From positions 124,001 to 188,000 of the forward strand of contig NZ_JADIVZ010000003.1 of the NCBI RefSeq assembly GCF_015319165.1: DNA of 64,000 nt, in the 5' to 3' direction. The position numbers and the translations under genes are program-made. This DNA comes from Nocardioides acrostichi (lineage in GTDB: Bacteria > Actinomycetota > Actinomycetes > Propionibacteriales > Nocardioidaceae). This document shows, one piece after another, positions 59,620 through 64,000 of the stretch; within the stretch, counting starts at the first letter, position 1, and each line of letters opens with the position of its first letter. Below the pieces are notes generated by a model. That model was not told the origin of the DNA. It worked only from the letters and a program-made list of their open reading frames with translations, and did no database searches.

Positions 59620-60413
59620 GCGTGATCGCGCTCGCGTCGGCCAAGGGTTCGCCCGGAGTCACCATGACCGCGCTGGCGCTGGCGTCGGCGTGGCCCCGCA
59701 ACCCCGAGCCGCCCGCGCTGGTCGACCTCGACCCGGCGGCGGGTGACGTCGCGTGGCGCTGCCGCGGCACCGACGGCGCTCCGCTCGACGTCGACCGCGG
59801 GCTGCTGGCTCTGGGAGCGGCCGCCCGGCGCGGTGCCGCGGAGACCTCGCTCGCCGACCACCTCCAGCCCACCTCGCTCGGGTTCTCGGTGCTCACCGGG
59901 CTGCCTTCGCCGGAGCAGCTCAGCGGCCTCGGCTCTTTGTGGACCCAGCTGCCCTCCCTCCTCTCGCGGCACTGCGCCGAGTCGGGAGCCGACGTGCTCG
60001 TCGACCTCGGCCGGGTCGTGCCCGGATCGGTCGTGCTGCCCGTGCTCCAGTCCGCCGACGCCGTGGTGCTCGCCGTCCGCCCCGACCTCGAGGGCGTCGC
60101 GCAGTTGCGCGTGCGGCTGCGCGCCCTGGCCGGTCTGCTCGAGTTGGAGCGACGCGGCGCCAAGCCGGTCGGTGTCGTGGCGGTCACCGGCTACCGCGAC
60201 ACCGGTGTGGTCGCCGACCTCCAGAAGGTGATCGACGTCGAGGGGTTCGCCGTGCGCGTGCTCGGCATCGTCGCCGACGACGACAAGGGCGCCCGGGTGC
60301 TGAGCGCCGGCCGAGCCGGCAACCCGCTGCGCACCCTGCTCGGCCGCTCCGCCACCGGCCTGGTCGAACCCATCCGGCAACTGGCCGATCTCGAGCCCGC
60401 GGAGGTGTTCTAG
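59616..60413 (+). CDS. cpaE: CpaE/MinD-like ATPase of the Tad locus
   Basis: A 265-aa ParA/MinD-superfamily protein. The N-terminus VIALASAKGSPGVTMTALALASAW aligns with the deviant Walker A KGGxGKT, but the second Lys is replaced by Val, so ATP binding may be weak or lost; the first Lys is kept. LVDLDPAAGDVAW and DVLVDLGRVVPGS mark the other switch motifs. In Tad systems CpaE positions the secretion machine at the pole. GTG 59616 overlaps the cpaB stop. Confidence 0.8.
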   Translation: MSVIALASAKGSPGVTMTALALASAWPRNPEPPALVDLDPAAGDVAWRCRGTDGAPLDVDRGLLALGAAARRGAAETSLADHLQPTSLGFSVLTGLPSPEQLSGLGSLWTQLPSLLSRHCAESGADVLVDLGRVVPGSVVLPVLQSADAVVLAVRPDLEGVAQLRVRLRALAGLLELERRGAKPVGVVAVTGYRDTGVVADLQKVIDVEGFAVRVLGIVADDDKGARVLSAGRAGNPLRTLLGRSATGLVEPIRQLADLEPAEVF

Positions 60414-60415
60414 TC

Positions 60416-61738
60416 GTGGCGATGGACCAGCAGCTCGTGAGACGTCTGCGCGAAGAGGTCGCCGAGGTCTTGTCCCGGCAGCGCCGTGAGGACGCGTCGT
60501 CCGGCGCGGCACCGATGTCGGCCGAGGACGAGCGGCAGTTCGCGCGGGCGGTCGTCTCGCGCGTCCTCGACTCCTACGCTCGCGAGGAGATCCGCGCCGG
60601 CCGCACGCCACCGAGCAGCGGCGACGAGGCCGAACTCGCCGAAGGCATCCACGCGGCACTGTTCGGCGTGGGGCGCCTCCAGCCGTTGCTCGACGACCCC
60701 GAGATCGAGAACATCGACATCAACGGCTACGACAACGTGTTCATCGGCTACGCCGATGGTCGCGAGGAGCCTGGCCCGCCCGTCGCGGAGTCCGACGAGG
60801 AGCTCGTCGAGCTGGTGCAGACCCTCGGCGCCTACAGCGGCCTGGCGAGCCGGTCCTTCGACACCGCCAACCCCCAGCTCGACCTGCGCCTGCCCGACGG
60901 CTCGCGCCTCTCGGCGGTCATGGGCGTGTGCCCGCGGCCGTCCATCTCGATCCGCCGCGCGCGGCTCTCCCGCGTCTCCCTCGACACGCTGGTCGGCTAC
61001 GGCACGATGTCGCCGGAGGTCGCGGCCTTCCTCTCCGCCGCGGTCCGCGCTCGCAAGAACATCATGATCGCGGGCGCCACCAACGCCGGGAAGACCACGC
61101 TGCTACGCGCCCTGGCGAACGAGATCGAGCCCGGCGAGCGGCTGATCACGGTCGAGCGCGCCCTCGAGCTGGGCCTGGGGGAGTTCAAGGACCTGCACCC
61201 CAACGTCGTCGCCTTCGAGGAGCGGCTGCCCAACTCCGAGGGCCAGGGTGCGATCGCGATGGCCGAGCTCGTGCGGCGCTCGCTGCGCATGAACCCCAGC
61301 CGCGTCATCGTGGGCGAGGTGCTCGGCGACGAGATCGTCACGATGCTCAACGCGATGAGCCAGGGCAACGACGGCTCGCTCTCGACCATCCACGCGAACT
61401 CCTCGGCTGAGGTGTTCAACCGCATTTGCACCTATGCGATCCAGAGCTCCGAGCGGCTCCCGGCCGACGCCACGATGATGCTCATCGGCGGTGCCATCGA
61501 CTTCGTGGTGTTCGTGCAGCGCATCAACACCTTCGCCAGCGGGGGAGCGCTGCGCCGCACGATCACCTCGGTGCGCGAGGTCAACGGCGTCGACGGGCGG
61601 GTGCTCTCCAGCGAGATCTTCGCCCTCAACCAGGACGGCGTCGCCGCCCCCGGCGCGGCGATCTCCTGCCTGGCCGACCTCGAGGAGGTCGGCTACCTGC
61701 CCGGCGCGGCTCCGACCTGGCTGGAGACCGTCTCGTGA
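60416..61738 (+). CDS. cpaF: Tad pilus secretion ATPase CpaF/TadA
   Basis: About 440 aa. A type II/IV secretion ATPase: Walker A IAGATNAGKTTLLRAL near residue 220, Walker B RVIVGEVLGDE, and the His box STIHANSS. It drives pilin polymerisation. GTG 60416 follows GGAGG, with ATG 60422 as an alternative. Overlaps the next gene's GTG. Confidence 0.94.
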   Translation: MAMDQQLVRRLREEVAEVLSRQRREDASSGAAPMSAEDERQFARAVVSRVLDSYAREEIRAGRTPPSSGDEAELAEGIHAALFGVGRLQPLLDDPEIENIDINGYDNVFIGYADGREEPGPPVAESDEELVELVQTLGAYSGLASRSFDTANPQLDLRLPDGSRLSAVMGVCPRPSISIRRARLSRVSLDTLVGYGTMSPEVAAFLSAAVRARKNIMIAGATNAGKTTLLRALANEIEPGERLITVERALELGLGEFKDLHPNVVAFEERLPNSEGQGAIAMAELVRRSLRMNPSRVIVGEVLGDEIVTMLNAMSQGNDGSLSTIHANSSAEVFNRICTYAIQSSERLPADATMMLIGGAIDFVVFVQRINTFASGGALRRTITSVREVNGVDGRVLSSEIFALNQDGVAAPGAAISCLADLEEVGYLPGAAPTWLETVS

Positions 61739-62598
61739 CCCTGGGGCCCTACGTCGCGGGCATGGTGCTGCTCGGTGCTCTCGTGGCGGGCGGCATCGTG
61801 CTGCTGGTCAGCGCGCTCATCCCGCGCGAGCCCAGCCGGGCGGCGAGCGAGCCGTCGATGCTCCTGCCCTGGGTTCAGGGGCTCGGACGCCGCGGGCCGG
61901 CCGCCCTCGGCGTCGCGCTCGTCGTGCTGCTGCTCACGCGGTGGGTGGTCGCGGCCGTGGCGGCTGGGGTCGTGGTGCTGCTGTGGACCCGCCTCTTCGG
62001 CGGCTCCAAGGAGGCCAGGCTCGGAGTGGCCCGCGTGGAGGCGCTCGCCGCCTGGACCGAGTCCCTGCGCGACACGGTGGCCGGCGCGGTCGGGTTGGAG
62101 CAGGCGATCCCGGCGTCCGTGCACGCGGCCTCTCCGGTGATCCGCGATCACCTCCAGACGCTCAGCGACCGGTTGCGGGTGCGGGTGCCGCTGCCCGACG
62201 CCCTCCAGCGGCTCGCCGACGAGCTCGACGACGCCGGTGCCGATCTGATCGTGGCCGCTCTCATCCTCAACGCCCGGTTGCGTGGTCCCGGGCTGCGCGA
62301 GGTGCTCACCTCGCTCTCGGAGTCGGCCCGCGACGAGCTCGACATGCGCCAGCGCATCAACGCCGGCCGCCGCAGCGTCGAGCGCAGTGTGCAGATCATC
62401 GTGTTCGTCGCCATCGGCTTCGTGGTCTTGCTGGCCGTGCTCAACCGCGACTACCTCCAGCCCTACAGCTCCCCCGTGGGCCAGATCGTGCTGCTCGTCG
62501 TCGTCGGCATGTTCGCGGCCGGCATCGCCTGGCTGCGCAAGCTTGCGCAGTTCGAGATGCCGTCGCGGTTCCTGCGCACGCGCGGGGAGGTGTCGTGA
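61735..62598 (+). CDS. tadB: Tad pilus membrane protein TadB (type II secretion F family)
   Basis: A 287-aa inner-membrane platform protein with hydrophobic segments near 5-25, 50-80, 225-245 and 255-275 and a T2SSF domain (LAAWTESLRDTVAGAVGLEQAIPASVHAASPVIRDHLQTLSDRL). It pairs with TadC. The GTG start overlaps the cpaF stop (GTGA). Confidence 0.9.
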   Translation: MTLGPYVAGMVLLGALVAGGIVLLVSALIPREPSRAASEPSMLLPWVQGLGRRGPAALGVALVVLLLTRWVVAAVAAGVVVLLWTRLFGGSKEARLGVARVEALAAWTESLRDTVAGAVGLEQAIPASVHAASPVIRDHLQTLSDRLRVRVPLPDALQRLADELDDAGADLIVAALILNARLRGPGLREVLTSLSESARDELDMRQRINAGRRSVERSVQIIVFVAIGFVVLLAVLNRDYLQPYSSPVGQIVLLVVVGMFAAGIAWLRKLAQFEMPSRFLRTRGEVS

Positions 62599-63512
62599 TG
62601 CTGGTGCTCGCCATGCTCTGCGGCGCCTTGGGCGGCGGCGGTCTGCTGCTGGCCGGTTGGCTCCTTGCCCAGCCCCGCACCTCGGGGCCGATCGCCCTCG
62701 TCCAGCTCGACGCCCGGATGGCGCGCCACCAGCGGGAGGCGGGTCTCACCGCCGACCGCCGCCACCTCACGGAGTCGCCGCGGATGCGTCGTCTGGGGTC
62801 CGACGTCGCCGGCACCCTCGACGCGCGCGGCGTCCGGCTGCCGGGCCGGGTGGCCCCTGCGCTGGCGCTCACCGGGCAGTCCTACGAACTCTTCTTGGCG
62901 CGCAGCCTGGGCGGCGCGCTCGTCGGCTTCCTGGTGCCGGTCGTCGTGCTCGGTCCGCTGACGATCATCGCAGGGTTCACCCCGGTGATCCCGCTGTGGT
63001 TCATGCTCATCGGAGCCCTCGTCGGGCTGCTCATGCCCTACGTGCAGCTGCTCCGTGCGGCCGACGACCTGCGCCGCGACTTCCGGCACATGGTGAGCTC
63101 GTTCCTCGACCTGGTGTCGATGAACCTCGCAGGCGGGCGTGGCGTGCCCGAGGCGCTGCAGGCCGCGACGTCGATCTCCGACGGGTGGGCCATGCTCCGC
63201 ATCTGCGACACCCTCGAGGCGGCGCGACTCCAGGGCATCACCCCCTGGGCGGCCCTGGGCCAACTCGGCTCCGAGGTCGATGTCGACGAGTTGCGCGATC
63301 TCGCGGCGGCCCTGGCGCTCGTGGCCGAGGACGGCGCCAAGGTGCGCAGCTCGCTCACCGCCCGGGCCGAGTCGATGCGCAAGCGCGAACTCGCGGACGC
63401 CGAGGGCCGCGCCGCCGCGCGGTCGCAGTCCATGCTCGTCGCGCAGATGCTGCTCGCCGGCGGTTTCCTGGTCTTCTTGATGTACCCGGCCGTCGCAAAG
63501 ATCCTCGGCTGA
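62598..63512 (+). CDS. tadC: Tad pilus membrane protein TadC (type II secretion F family)
   Basis: A 304-aa partner of TadB with N-terminal, central and C-terminal membrane helices and a T2SSF domain (FRHMVSSFLDLVSMNLAGGRGVPEALQAATSISDGWAMLRICDTLE). ATG 62598 has GGGAGG upstream; a GTG at 62595 is the alternative and would overlap tadB. Confidence 0.9.
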   Translation: MLVLAMLCGALGGGGLLLAGWLLAQPRTSGPIALVQLDARMARHQREAGLTADRRHLTESPRMRRLGSDVAGTLDARGVRLPGRVAPALALTGQSYELFLARSLGGALVGFLVPVVVLGPLTIIAGFTPVIPLWFMLIGALVGLLMPYVQLLRAADDLRRDFRHMVSSFLDLVSMNLAGGRGVPEALQAATSISDGWAMLRICDTLEAARLQGITPWAALGQLGSEVDVDELRDLAAALALVAEDGAKVRSSLTARAESMRKRELADAEGRAAARSQSMLVAQMLLAGGFLVFLMYPAVAKILG

Positions 63513-63583
63513 TTTCGCTCGCCGGGGATTGGATTCGCCCTGACCGGGCACCCTGCCTATGACGCCACCCGAAGGAGACATCC

Positions 63584-63778
63584 ATGCTCGCCCAGCTCCG
63601 CTTCCTCGTTCTCATGTTGCACGTGCGGATCGCTCGTGCGCGCCGCGCCGAGCGCGGCGCCAGCATGGTCGAGTGGGTCATCATCACGGCCATCTTGGCG
63701 GCGCTCGCCCTGAGCGTCGGTTACCTGATCGTCGACAAGATCTCGTCCAAGGCGAGCACCATCAACCTGGACAAGTGA
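63584..63778 (+). CDS. flp: Flp-family type IVb pilin
   Basis: A 64-aa prepilin. The leader is 25 aa and ends in RRAERG; cleavage after this Gly would release a 39-aa pilin beginning ASMVEW, with the conserved Glu at position 5, as required for prepilin peptidase. The rest is a hydrophobic helix (WVIITAILAALALSVGYLIV) and a short tail. GAAGGAGA precedes ATG 63584. The 71-bp gap after tadC and its own ribosome site fit the high expression expected for a major pilin. Confidence 0.9.
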   Translation: MLAQLRFLVLMLHVRIARARRAERGASMVEWVIITAILAALALSVGYLIVDKISSKASTINLDK

Positions 63779-64000
63779 TGTCGCCGCGCCGCCTGCGAGG
63801 CGAGCGCGGCGTCTCCACGGTCGAGCTCGTCATCTACGCACCTCTCCTCATGTTGGTGGTGCTCTTGGTGGTGCAGTTCGCCATGGTCTACCTCGGCAAC
63901 CAGGCGGCCAACGCGGTGGCGCGAGAGACCGCCAGGGTGGTCCGCTCGACGCACTCGAAGGCGGCCGGGGAGAGCGCGGGGCGTGAGTATGCGAACAGCA
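63778..64000 (+). CDS. tadE: TadE-like pseudopilin, cut by the window end
   Basis: The start ATG 63778 overlaps the flp stop (TGATG). The first 74 residues are seen: a short basic leader, GERGVSTVELVIYAPLLMLVVLLVVQFAMVYLGNQAANAVARETARVV. The GVSTVE segment is a prepilin-like cleavage site (Gly then Glu at position 5), and the family length is about 130-150 aa, so roughly half is missing beyond position 64000. Confidence 0.85.
   Translation, partial: MSPRRLRGERGVSTVELVIYAPLLMLVVLLVVQFAMVYLGNQAANAVARETARVVRSTHSKAAGESAGREYANS

Overview
The window looks like a chromosome segment of a high-GC actinobacterium, most likely from the Nocardioidaceae (Nocardioides or Aeromicrobium-like). The evidence is GC-rich codon use, coenzyme F420 genes, B-type succinate dehydrogenase, monomeric NADP isocitrate dehydrogenase, DUF5709, DUF3017, DUF6350 and SCO4848-type proteins, a Flp/Tad pilus locus, and many leaderless genes with a TANNNT box 6-7 nt before a GTG or ATG. 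Genus is inference. No rRNA, tRNA, prophage or insertion sequence was seen.

Layout. 0-5.5 kb: wax ester synthase/DGAT, two secreted proteins, a LapA-like membrane protein, an F420-type oxidoreductase, a HIT hydrolase, DUF5709. 5.5-12.7 kb: F420 genes (fbiC, a second luciferase-like oxidoreductase, NADPH:F420 reductase) around a membrane acyltransferase. 12.9-17.8 kb: GDPD phosphodiesterase, then a PspC/LiaF envelope-stress cluster with a PspC-fused histidine kinase and a LuxR-type regulator. 18-22.7 kb: PcrA helicase, a 1-kb array of 140-bp hairpin repeats, an M23 peptidase. 23-25.1 kb: sucCD with a strong terminator. 25.3-32.4 kb: a sigma-factor-like protein fused to a membrane anchor, DUF6350, purN, a ZTP riboswitch, purH, folD, DUF3017. 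32.4-39.1 kb: an AbiEi/DUF559 gene between two repeat arrays, mdh, a lipoprotein, icd, an MFS exporter. 39.4-47.7 kb: trpS, 2'-5' RNA ligase, YihY, SCO4848-like, sdhCAB, a GT4 glycosyltransferase. 48-53.6 kb: methylmalonyl-CoA mutase mutA-mutB-meaB with vapBC inserted between mutB and meaB. 53.7-58.8 kb: a WXG100-like protein convergent with an EssC-type ATPase. 58.9-64 kb: a Tad locus (cpaB, cpaE-like, cpaF, tadB, tadC, flp, tadE), cut by the window end.

How the genes work together. Central carbon metabolism dominates: sucCD, mdh, icd and sdhCAB are TCA enzymes, and the mut operon feeds propionate or odd-chain carbon into succinyl-CoA. purN, purH and folD share one-carbon folate chemistry and lie beside a riboswitch that senses ZTP/ZMP. 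fbiC, npdG and two LLM enzymes make, reduce and use F420.

The most unusual content is not coding. Two unrelated families of exact 22-bp-period tandem repeats occupy fixed positions: one directly follows stop codons, always in the orientation of the gene that ends there (four arrays), and the other fills divergent promoter regions (two arrays). A third family forms a 140-bp-period array of long imperfect palindromes between convergent genes. In-frame 12-bp repeats also give mutB five successive ATG codons.
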